A stretch of 64,000 nucleotides of DNA from Candidatus Aalborgicola defluviihabitans (GTDB taxonomy: Bacteria; Pseudomonadota; Gammaproteobacteria; Burkholderiales; Burkholderiaceae_C), in contig JADIXX010000001.1 of the NCBI GenBank assembly GCA_016705575.1, positions 620,001 through 684,000 of the forward strand, written 5' to 3'. A program made the translations under genes and the position numbers. A model generated the notes under the pieces. It had not been told where the DNA came from. It worked only from the letters and a program-made list of their open reading frames with translations, and made no database searches. Each line of letters starts with the position of its first letter. Positions within the stretch are counted from its first letter, which is position 1. This document shows, piece by piece, positions 53,657 through 61,825 of the stretch.

Positions 53657-55603
53657 GTGTTAAATTTGCTGCAAACCACCGGACAACGTGCGTTCCATCT
53701 TCTTGAAAAAACATTCAACGCAATCTTTGGCGACCGTCTGAACCCACTGTATTACCTGGGTGCCATAACGTACTTTTTGTTGTGGGTTGTGATTGGAACC
53801 GGTCTCTATTTATATGCATTTTTCGAGACGGGAGTCGCAGTAGCATATGGCTCAGTTGAAGCGCTGACACACGGTCAGTGGTATGCGGGGGGGGTGATTC
53901 GCAGCGTTCACCGCTACGCGTCTGATGGCTTGGTGATCACCATGTTGCTGCACATGGTTCGGCACTTTATTTTTGATCGCCATCGCGGATTTCGCTGGTT
54001 TTCGTGGGTGTCAGGCGTGGTTTTGCTCTGGCTCACTTATGCTGCTGGCGTCAATGGCTACATGTTGCCATGGGACCGGTTGGCGCAATTTGTGGTTACC
54101 GCCACCACCGAATGGTTTGATGCATTGCCAGTAATTGGCGGTGTTATGGCGCGCAATTTCATTACCAACGCCAACGTTAGCGATCGACTATTTTCGCTTT
54201 TGGCATTTCTGCACATTGGCTTGCCATTGGCCGTGCTGGCGGTTTTGTGGGTCCATACACAACGCGTTCCCGGTGCCAAAACCAACCCTCCACGTCCATT
54301 GATGTATTCATTGTTGGGCATGCTGGTAATCTTGTCGCTGATTAAACCGGCCATCAGCCAGGGACCGGTGGATATGGCCACGTTGCCTGAATCTGTCCAT
54401 TTTGATTGGTTTTATTTGATGGCCTATCCGCTTATTGAAAGCTGGGGCCCAACGCAAACTTGGGCTTTAACAGTGGGCTTCAGCTGCTTCCTGGTGTTGC
54501 TGCCATGGTTGCCGCCATTGCGTCGTAGCCAGCTATCCAAATGGGAAATGGCCGTACACCCTGATGAGCAAATCATTGAAGGCCGTGCCGGGGAGACGCT
54601 ACTGGATGCGGGTTTGCGCGCAGGGCTGCCCATGCCCTTTGATTGCCGCAATGGTGGTTGTGGTGTTTGCAAGGCAGACATATTGCATGGCAGTGTGAAA
54701 CTGGGCCCATTCCAGGAGGCTGTCCTGACCAGTGCGGAGCGTGCAGCTGGAAAGACACTGCTATGCTGCGCCGAACCATTGGGTAACATCGAAATTGCCT
54801 ATGTTCCAGCAACCGATGTCAAACGACTTCCTATTCACAAGCACGTGGCAAGGGTCACGCGGTTGGAGCCACTATCTGCTGACGTCAAACGACTGTGTCT
54901 GTCGCTGTCAGACGGATCCACCTTGAAGTTCCATGCTGGTCAATATATTAATATTATTCTTGACAACGGTGAGAAACGCAGTTTTTCGTTTGCAGCGGCG
55001 CCCCACGCAGCAGAGGAAATTGAGTTGCAGGTTCGCCTGGTGCCGGGTGGACGCTTTACCACTAACGTTTTCGAGCGAATGAAGGTGGGGGACAACCTGT
55101 CTTTCGAAGGCCCATTGGGCACCTTCACTCTGCGAGAAGACAGCGATAAGCCAATATTATTTGTTGCCGGCTCAACGGGGTTTGCCCCAGTCAAGAGCAT
55201 GGTTGAGTCAGCCTTCCATACCGGAATTAAGCGCCATATGATTTTGTACTGGGGTGTGCGCCGGCCCCATGACCTCTATTTGGGTAGTCTGGCTGAGCAA
55301 TGGGCGAAAGAACACTCCAACTTTACTTTCATACCGGTTGTGTCCAACCCGGAACCTGAGGACGGGTGGACGGGACGCACCGGCTTGGTCCATCAGGCCA
55401 TTTTGGCTGACTACCCTGATCTGTCCAAGCACCAGGTCTACGCCTGCGGATCAGTAAATATGGTTCAGGCCGCCCAGCCAGAGTTTGTCAAACATGGTAT
55501 TTCCTCAGATGACTGCTTCTCCGATGCATTCCACCTCGCTCCGCAAAGGCCTCTCGATGGCCAACAGGCCGATATGGTGAAACTGGGAGGCACCCATGTC
55601 TGA
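53657..55603 (+). CDS. fusion: diheme cytochrome b - [2Fe-2S] ferredoxin - FAD/NAD(P) reductase
   Basis: Three modules are in one 648-residue chain. Residues 1-300 are an N-terminal cytochrome bc1-type b domain with heme pairs His85/His99 and His186/His200 (both 14 apart) and the GYMLPW motif. Residues ~300-390 are a plant-type ferredoxin with Cys330, Cys335, Cys338 and Cys371. Residues ~395-645 are a ferredoxin reductase with RSFSF (FAD), GSTGFAP (NAD(P)H) and YACGSVNMV. Such a protein could pass electrons from NAD(P)H through the iron-sulfur centre to the membrane hemes. The cytochrome b C-terminal (PEWY) part is absent. I do not know a described protein with this order. It overlaps the next gene by 8 bp. 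Confidence 0.9.
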   Translation: MLNLLQTTGQRAFHLLEKTFNAIFGDRLNPLYYLGAITYFLLWVVIGTGLYLYAFFETGVAVAYGSVEALTHGQWYAGGVIRSVHRYASDGLVITMLLHMVRHFIFDRHRGFRWFSWVSGVVLLWLTYAAGVNGYMLPWDRLAQFVVTATTEWFDALPVIGGVMARNFITNANVSDRLFSLLAFLHIGLPLAVLAVLWVHTQRVPGAKTNPPRPLMYSLLGMLVILSLIKPAISQGPVDMATLPESVHFDWFYLMAYPLIESWGPTQTWALTVGFSCFLVLLPWLPPLRRSQLSKWEMAVHPDEQIIEGRAGETLLDAGLRAGLPMPFDCRNGGCGVCKADILHGSVKLGPFQEAVLTSAERAAGKTLLCCAEPLGNIEIAYVPATDVKRLPIHKHVARVTRLEPLSADVKRLCLSLSDGSTLKFHAGQYINIILDNGEKRSFSFAAAPHAAEEIELQVRLVPGGRFTTNVFERMKVGDNLSFEGPLGTFTLREDSDKPILFVAGSTGFAPVKSMVESAFHTGIKRHMILYWGVRRPHDLYLGSLAEQWAKEHSNFTFIPVVSNPEPEDGWTGRTGLVHQAILADYPDLSKHQVYACGSVNMVQAAQPEFVKHGISSDDCFSDAFHLAPQRPLDGQQADMVKLGGTHV

Positions 55604-56117
55604 AACATCATTTCCTAAACCCGTCCGTTATGCACTACAGGTGCTCGCCTACGGTGCTTTTGCTGCAACTGTCGCATATTTCTCCACTTCGCCGCCTTAC
55701 CGCCTGCGCGGCGATGATGCGGCTGTAGTGAAGCTTTCGTTCAGCCATTCCGCCCAATTGGTGCAAGCCTGTCGAGAGCGCACGCTCGAAGAGTTGGCCA
55801 AGCTTCCTCCCAACATGCGGACCAAAATGGACTGCCCGCGCCAGCGCTCCGAGGTTCAAGTGGAGTTGGATATGGATGGCAAACCTCTGTACCGCATCAC
55901 CACGCCTCCCACCGGGTTGCGCAAGGACGGTGCTGCGACCGTATATCGACGTCTGGAAATTCCAGCAGGACACCATCTATTTCAAGCCCGTCTCGCCGAT
56001 GGACCAGACCGCCTTTTCCACTATGCGAGAGAGATTGACCTGAACCTCGTGCCTGGCCAAGTCCTGATCATTGATTTTTTAACGGGTGAGGGCGGTTTCG
56101 TTTTCACGCACGAATAA
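55596..56117 (+). CDS. unknown anchored periplasmic protein of the cluster
   Basis: A 173-residue protein with one N-terminal membrane helix (ALQVLAYGAFAATVAYF), then a soluble, mostly beta domain. Two Cys (QACRER and MDCPRQ) frame residues 55-85, and the end is rich in beta strands (RRLEIPAGHHLFQARL; PGQVLIIDFLTGEGGFVF). No CxxCH, iron-sulfur or copper motif is seen. It lies between the two cytochrome b fusions and overlaps the first, so a structural or assembly part of that complex is likely. Function unknown. Confidence 0.75.
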   Translation: MSETSFPKPVRYALQVLAYGAFAATVAYFSTSPPYRLRGDDAAVVKLSFSHSAQLVQACRERTLEELAKLPPNMRTKMDCPRQRSEVQVELDMDGKPLYRITTPPTGLRKDGAATVYRRLEIPAGHHLFQARLADGPDRLFHYAREIDLNLVPGQVLIIDFLTGEGGFVFTHE

Positions 56118-56128
56118 GGTAACTGACC

Positions 56129-57724
56129 GTGTCAGAGCTGCTACGCACACTGCGCACGGGTGACGAAAACCTCACGGGAACATTTGACCGTGCCTTTGCG
56201 CCAGCCCATAACCCGTGGCGCCATCTAGGTTCTCTCGCTTTTCTCTGCCTGGTTATTTCGGTGGTTAGTGGCATCATTGCCTTTGCGCTCTACGACACCA
56301 GCGTGGCGGGCGCTTACGAATCCGGGCGACGGTTACAGCTAGATCCACTGTTGATGGGCCGGCTGTTGCGAGGCCTGCACCGTTACACCGCAGATGCGTT
56401 CATGTTCCTCACCCTCCTGCATTTGTTGCGAGAGGGATTGCGTGGCCACTACCGGGGAATTCGCTGGTTCTCCTGGATTACCGGAATACCCCTGATCTGG
56501 CTTTTGTGGATTGCCGGTATCACCGGATTTTGGCTACTGTGGGATGAACGTGCGCTATATAGCGTGAATGCAACAGCTGAATGGCTGCAAGCTCTGCCGC
56601 TATTTTCTGACCTGTTGACTCGTAACTTTCTAACAGCCACTTCGTTGACGGATCGATTTTTCTCGCTGGTTGTCTTCATGCACATTGGCCTTCCACTGTT
56701 CTTGTTGGCAGGGGTATGGATTCATATTCAACGTGTATCCAATGTACGCATCTGGCCACCAAAAACCTTGACTATCGGGACTATCGCCATGTTCACGATT
56801 CTGGCGCTGCTTGTACCAGCCGAAAGTATGGGGCCCGCCAACACTGGCCGTTTGCCGACGCATATTGACCTTGACTGGTTCTACTTGCTGCTGCACCCGG
56901 CGGTGGATTGGTTGTCAGCTGTGGGGGTATGGTGGCTGGTCGCGATTACAACGGCGTTGCTGACTGCGCTCCCATTTTTTCCAAAAAGAGCACAACAACG
57001 CTCTACAGAGCCACCCAACCAGGCTGCTGTGGTGGACCTTTCCAATTGCAATGGTTGCTCCCGCTGTGTTGCTGACTGCCCGTTTGGCGCGGTTGTCATG
57101 GTGCCGCGTACGGATGGCCTTCACCATCAGCAGCAGGCATCAGTCATAGCCGACATGTGCGCCGCCTGTGGCATTTGTGTAGGTTCCTGCCCTTCATCTA
57201 CACCCTTTCGCCGTATTGAAGACATTGTCTCCGGCATTGAACTGCCCCATAAACCGGTGGTTGATATGCGCAAGCAGCTTCAACAGAAAGTTGGCGCCCT
57301 AACTGGGACATCCAAAATCATGTTGTTCAGTTGCGGGCAGACTGCAGACTGGCAATCGCTTGCCGATGCGTCCACCGCCGTACTGACCCTGGAATGCGCC
57401 GCCATGCTGCCGCCGTCCTTTATTGAGTACGCTTTGCGACTGGGCGCAGAGGGTGTCGTGATCGCAGGCTGCCGAGAATCCGACTGTGAGTTCCGATTGG
57501 GAGACCGTTGGGTTCAAGACCGCATGACGGGCGAACGCGAACCACGCCTGCGCGCCGCCGCACCGCGCGACCGCATTGCGGTTGTCTGGGCCGGCAACCA
57601 GCGGGATATGCTGCTGCGAACCGTCGCCGAACTGCGACACAGTTTGACACTCATCGCACCTTCCGAAGATTCGCCGACAATTCAAGCTTCCCCCGCGCAA
57701 CTGCACGAATCGCACGATGATTGA
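56129..57724 (+). CDS. fusion: diheme cytochrome b - two [4Fe-4S] clusters - FlpD/MvhD-like domain
   Basis: The 531-residue protein starts with a second cytochrome b domain (heme pairs His84/His98 and His185/His199). A cytoplasmic dicluster ferredoxin follows: Cys307-310-313-317 (CNGCSRCVADCP) and Cys344-347-350-354 (CAACGICVGSCP). Residues ~395-500 match the FlpD/MvhD fold, the delta subunit of F420-nonreducing hydrogenase/heterodisulfide reductase, with Cys402, Cys423, Cys448 and Cys453 in SCGQ, LECA and AGCRESDC. MvhD domains move electrons between Fe-S partners. A fusion with cytochrome b suggests electron exchange between a soluble Fe-S donor and the membrane. It overlaps the next gene by 8 bp. 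Confidence 0.88.
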   Translation: MSELLRTLRTGDENLTGTFDRAFAPAHNPWRHLGSLAFLCLVISVVSGIIAFALYDTSVAGAYESGRRLQLDPLLMGRLLRGLHRYTADAFMFLTLLHLLREGLRGHYRGIRWFSWITGIPLIWLLWIAGITGFWLLWDERALYSVNATAEWLQALPLFSDLLTRNFLTATSLTDRFFSLVVFMHIGLPLFLLAGVWIHIQRVSNVRIWPPKTLTIGTIAMFTILALLVPAESMGPANTGRLPTHIDLDWFYLLLHPAVDWLSAVGVWWLVAITTALLTALPFFPKRAQQRSTEPPNQAAVVDLSNCNGCSRCVADCPFGAVVMVPRTDGLHHQQQASVIADMCAACGICVGSCPSSTPFRRIEDIVSGIELPHKPVVDMRKQLQQKVGALTGTSKIMLFSCGQTADWQSLADASTAVLTLECAAMLPPSFIEYALRLGAEGVVIAGCRESDCEFRLGDRWVQDRMTGEREPRLRAAAPRDRIAVVWAGNQRDMLLRTVAELRHSLTLIAPSEDSPTIQASPAQLHESHDD

Positions 57725-59153
57725 CAACCCACTCTCTGCCATGCCAATCCCCGGCGTACTGCACGTCACAGGTGCATCACGCCAGCACGCTGCCTCTGAT
57801 TTTGGCTTTGACTTGGGAATACCTCAGGACGCGCGAAGAACCCTGGTTATGGCCTGGTTGGGATTGGGCCTATTGGCGCTTTTGGCGTCAGGCCTGTTTT
57901 CTGTTTTGCTGGTGTTGTCACGTACGCCCCAGTTACAAAACCTGTTCCCGATTGCCGATTTTTTCCGCGTTGCGCTGGTGGTGCACGTCGATCTATCCGT
58001 ATTGGTTTGGTTTTTGGCCTTTGGCGGCGCGCTGTGGACGCTAAGTGGTACCCAGCGGTTCCAGGGGTTGGCCTGGTTGGCGTTTGGTCTGGCCGCGCTG
58101 GGAACTCTGGTCATGTGCGTGGCGCCCTTTGTGCAGGTCGCTACACCCATCATGGCCAACTATGTGCCGGTTCTTGACGGTCCCGTTTTTCTCACTGGAC
58201 TGGTACTGTTTGGTGCCGGCATCACTGTGCTGTGCCTACGCTCTATGCTGTCGGTAGCACCGGTAGGCACCCGAATCACGGGTGGTGGCGCGCTGCGATT
58301 TGGTCTGAGTGCTGCCATGGTGGCCAATGCAGTGGCGGTTTTGGCATTTGCCTGGTCTTGGATTGCATTACCGCGCACCCTGGACCCGCGTATTTACTAC
58401 GAGCTGGTGTTCTGGGGCGGCGGACATGTGCTGCAGTTCGCCTACACCTTGTTGATGCTGGTGAACTGGATTTGGCTGGCATCGGCTATTGGCGCGCGCT
58501 TGCCACTATCGCCGCGCGTGGTCGCACTGCTCATGGCCATTGCCTTGCTGAGTGTTTTTCTGACCCCTATTACCTACCTGGCGTATGAGGTCACTTCGGT
58601 CGAACACCACCGGCTGCAAACATTGTTGATGCGGTTTGGCGGTGGTTTGGTCATTCCGCCCATTGCGCTGGCTGTGTTGTGGTCTTTGTGGCCCGCCCGC
58701 CCGTTGGAGGCCGCCAAACGCCCTTTGCGCGCCAGTCTGATTGCGTCGTTGGTTCTATTTTCTGCCGGCGGCATCATTGGATTCCTGATTTCTGGCAGCA
58801 ACGTCAAAATTCCTGCGCACTACCACGGCTGCATCGTGGGTGTAACCCTGGCCATGATGGGGGTTGTTTACCTGCTTTTGCCGCGCCTGGGCTATGCAGC
58901 GCCCAGCTCCAGAGCGGCTGCCTGGCAGCCAACCGTTTATGGCGCGGGTCAGATGATGCACATCATCGGCCTGGTCTGGTCGGGCGGATATGGAGTGCAA
59001 CGCAAGGTGGCTGGCGCAGACCAGGTGCTGCGCTCCACGCAAGAGGTTATGGGCATGGGCCTGATGGGTTTGGGTGGGCTGATTGCAATCGTAGGGGGCA
59101 TCATGTTCGTCGTGATCGTGCTGCGCGCGCTGCGCCAGCCCAAGTCACAATAG
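57717..59153 (+). CDS. second, divergent heme-copper oxidase-like subunit I
   Basis: The 478-residue membrane protein has about 12 helices and candidate ligands: low-spin His90 and His370, high-spin His368 (PAHYHG), CuB His237 (FWGGGHVLQF) and His297/His298 (EHHRLQ). Again no Tyr follows the first CuB His (Phe241). Tyr290, seven residues before the HH pair, could mimic the helix-VII Tyr of cbb3 enzymes, whose spacing is six. It could thus be a distant NO reductase, a cbb3-like catalytic subunit or a non-catalytic paralogue. It is translationally coupled to the cytochrome b-FlpD fusion, unlike the first subunit I, which has its CuA partner. Confidence 0.75.
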   Translation: MIDNPLSAMPIPGVLHVTGASRQHAASDFGFDLGIPQDARRTLVMAWLGLGLLALLASGLFSVLLVLSRTPQLQNLFPIADFFRVALVVHVDLSVLVWFLAFGGALWTLSGTQRFQGLAWLAFGLAALGTLVMCVAPFVQVATPIMANYVPVLDGPVFLTGLVLFGAGITVLCLRSMLSVAPVGTRITGGGALRFGLSAAMVANAVAVLAFAWSWIALPRTLDPRIYYELVFWGGGHVLQFAYTLLMLVNWIWLASAIGARLPLSPRVVALLMAIALLSVFLTPITYLAYEVTSVEHHRLQTLLMRFGGGLVIPPIALAVLWSLWPARPLEAAKRPLRASLIASLVLFSAGGIIGFLISGSNVKIPAHYHGCIVGVTLAMMGVVYLLLPRLGYAAPSSRAAAWQPTVYGAGQMMHIIGLVWSGGYGVQRKVAGADQVLRSTQEVMGMGLMGLGGLIAIVGGIMFVVIVLRALRQPKSQ

Positions 59154-59156
59154 GCC

Positions 59157-60014
59157 ATGTCCCAAGCCCTGACCGAACCACGCGACAAGATTTTATCCCT
59201 GCGACTTCAACAGGCTGTGGGCTCCCTGGGCGCGCTATTGGCCTTGGTCATTTTGGGCGCCAGCATCTTGCTGCGGCTTACGACCCACATGACCGATGAC
59301 GGTACGGTGCACTCTACACTACCCACCGCAACGGAAAATGCCGTGCGCATGGTGCATCGGTTAACAGCGTCAGGCGTGGGACTTCTGGCGTTATTGGCGA
59401 CTGTTTTGTGCTGGATGCAACGCCGTGTGGCGCCCCAAACGGTTAAGCCCGTCGTCTGGCTGGTGCTTGTTACTGTAGTGCTTGCTGTCATCGGTCCGTT
59501 GACTCCCGGCTACCGCTATACCTTGGTAACTGTCACCAACGTAGTCGGCGGCACTGTGCTGCTCGGTGCTTGCTGGTGGCTGCGTGAAGCTTTGTCGAGT
59601 GGCGCCACGCCCCATCCAACCGAACCCCATCGCTTGCTTCGAGTCACCTTGGTCATTTTGGCGGTGCACGTCGCACTGGGCGCCACTGCCAGTGCTCTGG
59701 AAATGCGTGGCATCCATTGGGTCGTCTTTGTCCACACTGGATCAGCCTTGCTGACCACTTTGCTGTTGGGCTCCATACTTTGGGACCGTCGCAAACATGC
59801 ACCTCTGCACACGTTGGTCGCCGCTATGACCGCAATACTGTCACTCCAGATCATGCTGGGCATGGTGGCCCTATGGGTACATGGCCGCCCCGTTGCCGTG
59901 GGCTTTGTGCATGCCATGCTGTCACCATTGCTCGTTGCCGGACTGGTGTCGATCGCTATCCGCGATAGAACCAGCCCTGCCACCATACCCGCATATAACC
60001 AACCGGAGAACTGA
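59157..60014 (+). CDS. CtaA/COX15-like membrane protein (heme A synthase family, divergent)
   Basis: The 285-residue protein has eight hydrophobic helices in two four-helix halves, the CtaA layout, with candidate heme His in MVHRLTASGV, the VHVALGATAS segment, VHTGSALL and FVHAMLSP. Heme A synthase turns heme O into heme A. Conservation of the usual CtaA loop residues is weak, so it may instead be a heme-binding redox subunit. It starts 3 bp after the second subunit I. Confidence 0.7.
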   Translation: MSQALTEPRDKILSLRLQQAVGSLGALLALVILGASILLRLTTHMTDDGTVHSTLPTATENAVRMVHRLTASGVGLLALLATVLCWMQRRVAPQTVKPVVWLVLVTVVLAVIGPLTPGYRYTLVTVTNVVGGTVLLGACWWLREALSSGATPHPTEPHRLLRVTLVILAVHVALGATASALEMRGIHWVVFVHTGSALLTTLLLGSILWDRRKHAPLHTLVAAMTAILSLQIMLGMVALWVHGRPVAVGFVHAMLSPLLVAGLVSIAIRDRTSPATIPAYNQPEN

Positions 60015-60015
60015 C

Positions 60016-60240
60016 ATGCGCGCTGTTTTTGGAGTAGTGGGCCTGCTGATCGCACTGGCCATTGTTTCTGTATTGGTCAAAAAACAGATGAGTGCACTGA
60101 CCACCGCCGTTCCAGCCGGCTTGGCAAGTGCCCCGGCCGGAGCAACGCCCCAGCAACAAAGCCAGCAAATCCAGAATCAGATCAAGCAATCGGTGGAAAG
60201 CACCATGCAGCAGGCCCGACCGATGCCTGAAGATAAATAA
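60016..60240 (+). CDS. small anchored protein ending the cluster
   Basis: A 74-residue protein: one N-terminal membrane helix (VFGVVGLLIALAIVSVLVKKQM) and a Gln/Pro/Ala-rich tail (QQQSQQIQNQIKQSVESTM). Its ATG begins one base after the stop of the heme synthase-like gene, so it belongs to the cluster. No family recognised. Confidence 0.7.
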   Translation: MRAVFGVVGLLIALAIVSVLVKKQMSALTTAVPAGLASAPAGATPQQQSQQIQNQIKQSVESTMQQARPMPEDK

Positions 60241-60259
60241 CTCTACATAAAATCGTGCT

Positions 60260-60303
60260 CTAGCCCTCGTGGAATATACGTAATAAGCTATTGTTTCGAT
60301 AGC
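60260..60303 (+). repeat. 44-bp dispersed repeat, copy 6 (between the cluster and tadA)
   Basis: It reads CTAGCCCTCGTGGAATATAC, GTAATAAGCTATTGTTTC and GATAGC, with the terminal hairpin AGCTAT-N-GATAGC. It fills most of the 66-bp gap before tadA and is one of two copies not inside a gene. Confidence 0.85.
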
Positions 60304-60306
60304 ACT

Positions 60307-61683
60307 ATGAACGACGATTTTTTCATGCAGCGTGCGTTAGAGCAGGCCCACGCAGCCGCATCGCAAGGCGAGATCCCTGTCGGGGCAGTGGTGGTGAGGG
60401 ATGGCCAGATCATCGCCACCGGATGCAATGCACCCATTGGCGGGAACGATCCCACGGCGCACGCCGAAATGCAGGCACTACGGGCCGCCGCGCGGGCGTT
60501 GGGCAACTACCGTTTGGACGGCTGCACGCTGTACGTCACGCTGGAACCGTGTGCCATGTGCAGTGGTGCCATTCTGCATGCACGTCTCGACCGCGTGGTT
60601 TTTGGTGCGACAGACCCCAAGACGGGAGTGGCTGGATCTGTCATAAACCTCTTTGCAGAACCTCGACTCAATCACCAGACCCAAGTGCAGGGTGGAGTGC
60701 TGGCGCACGAGTGCGCAGCCTTGTTACAGGCATTTTTTCAGAACAGACGATTGCAACAAGCGCAACAGAAGCAGGCACAACACCCGCTGCGGGACGACGC
60801 CTTGCGCACGCCCGAAAGTCGATTTAGTGATTTGCCTGACTACCCTTGGCAGCCACACTATGTCAGTAACTTGCCGACGTTGGCAGGTTTGCGCATGCAC
60901 TACCTGGATGAGGGGCCACAGGATGCTTCGCACACTTATCTGTGCCTGCACGGTAACCCCGCCTGGAGCTACCTTTACCGCAGGATGATTCCGGTCTTCC
61001 TGCAAGCCGGTTGCCGTGTGGTTGCCCCCGATCTCATTGGCTTTGGGAGAAGTGACAAGCCCAAGAAGGACGCCGCGCACAGCTTCAGCTTCCACCGACA
61101 GACGTTGCTTGAACTGATTCAGGCCCTGGATCTGCGTCGGATGGTTTTGGTGGTGCAGGACTGGGGTGGTTTGCTGGGACTAACCTTGCCCATGGCAGAG
61201 CCCGAACGTTATACCGGTTTACTCGTCATGAACACTACCCTGGGTACAGGTGATGTGGCCTTGTCTCCTGGCTTTCTAGCGTGGCGCGACATGTGCACCA
61301 AGAGCCCCAATTTCGACATCGCACGCCTGTTTGCCAGGGGCAACCCGCACCTGAGCGCGCAGCAGTGCGCAGCCTACGCCGCGCCGTTTCCAGACAGCGG
61401 CTACAGAGCCGCAACCCGGGTATTTCCGGCCATGGTGCCTGAACAAATTGACTCGGACGGTGCGGCAATTTCCCGACAGGCACGTACCTTTTGGCAAACC
61501 CAATGGCAGGGCAAAACCCTCATGGCAATAGGTATGCAAGATCCGGTTTTGGGGTCGTCGGTTATGGAGACACTGCGCCACACGTTTGCAGGGTGTTCAG
61601 AGCCCATTTACCTTCAGCATGCAGGACATTTTGTACAAGAGCAGGGTGAGTCCGTTGCCCGTGCTGCGATCGCGTATTTTTAA
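60307..61683 (+). CDS. tadA: tRNA adenosine(34) deaminase fused to a haloalkane dehalogenase-type hydrolase
   Basis: Residues 1-150 are TadA, which deaminates A34 to inosine in tRNA-Arg(ACG): zinc ligands His52 (with catalytic Glu54 in TAHAEMQ) and Cys82/Cys85 (EPCAMC). Residues ~175-458 are an alpha/beta hydrolase of the haloalkane dehalogenase I type with HGNPAWSYLYRRM (oxyanion hole), nucleophile Asp285 with halide-stabilising Trp286 (VQDWGG), Asp412 (GMQDPVLG) and His441 (HAGHFVQE), a complete DhlA-like triad. One frame encodes both, without a stop between. The fusion is known in relatives; why an essential tRNA enzyme carries a dehalogenase-like domain is unclear. Confidence 0.9.
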   Translation: MNDDFFMQRALEQAHAAASQGEIPVGAVVVRDGQIIATGCNAPIGGNDPTAHAEMQALRAAARALGNYRLDGCTLYVTLEPCAMCSGAILHARLDRVVFGATDPKTGVAGSVINLFAEPRLNHQTQVQGGVLAHECAALLQAFFQNRRLQQAQQKQAQHPLRDDALRTPESRFSDLPDYPWQPHYVSNLPTLAGLRMHYLDEGPQDASHTYLCLHGNPAWSYLYRRMIPVFLQAGCRVVAPDLIGFGRSDKPKKDAAHSFSFHRQTLLELIQALDLRRMVLVVQDWGGLLGLTLPMAEPERYTGLLVMNTTLGTGDVALSPGFLAWRDMCTKSPNFDIARLFARGNPHLSAQQCAAYAAPFPDSGYRAATRVFPAMVPEQIDSDGAAISRQARTFWQTQWQGKTLMAIGMQDPVLGSSVMETLRHTFAGCSEPIYLQHAGHFVQEQGESVARAAIAYF

Positions 61684-61825
61684 GTGCCCGCTCCGTCGAC
61701 TTAAAGGGTTATCCCTAGGGACTGTCGTAGGCACTGTGAATTGGTTTTTAATGTTTTGGAAATTTGTAAACATTTTCCATTTTGGTGGTGCACAATGTTT
61801 GCAAAGACAATGACTTGTAGATTGA

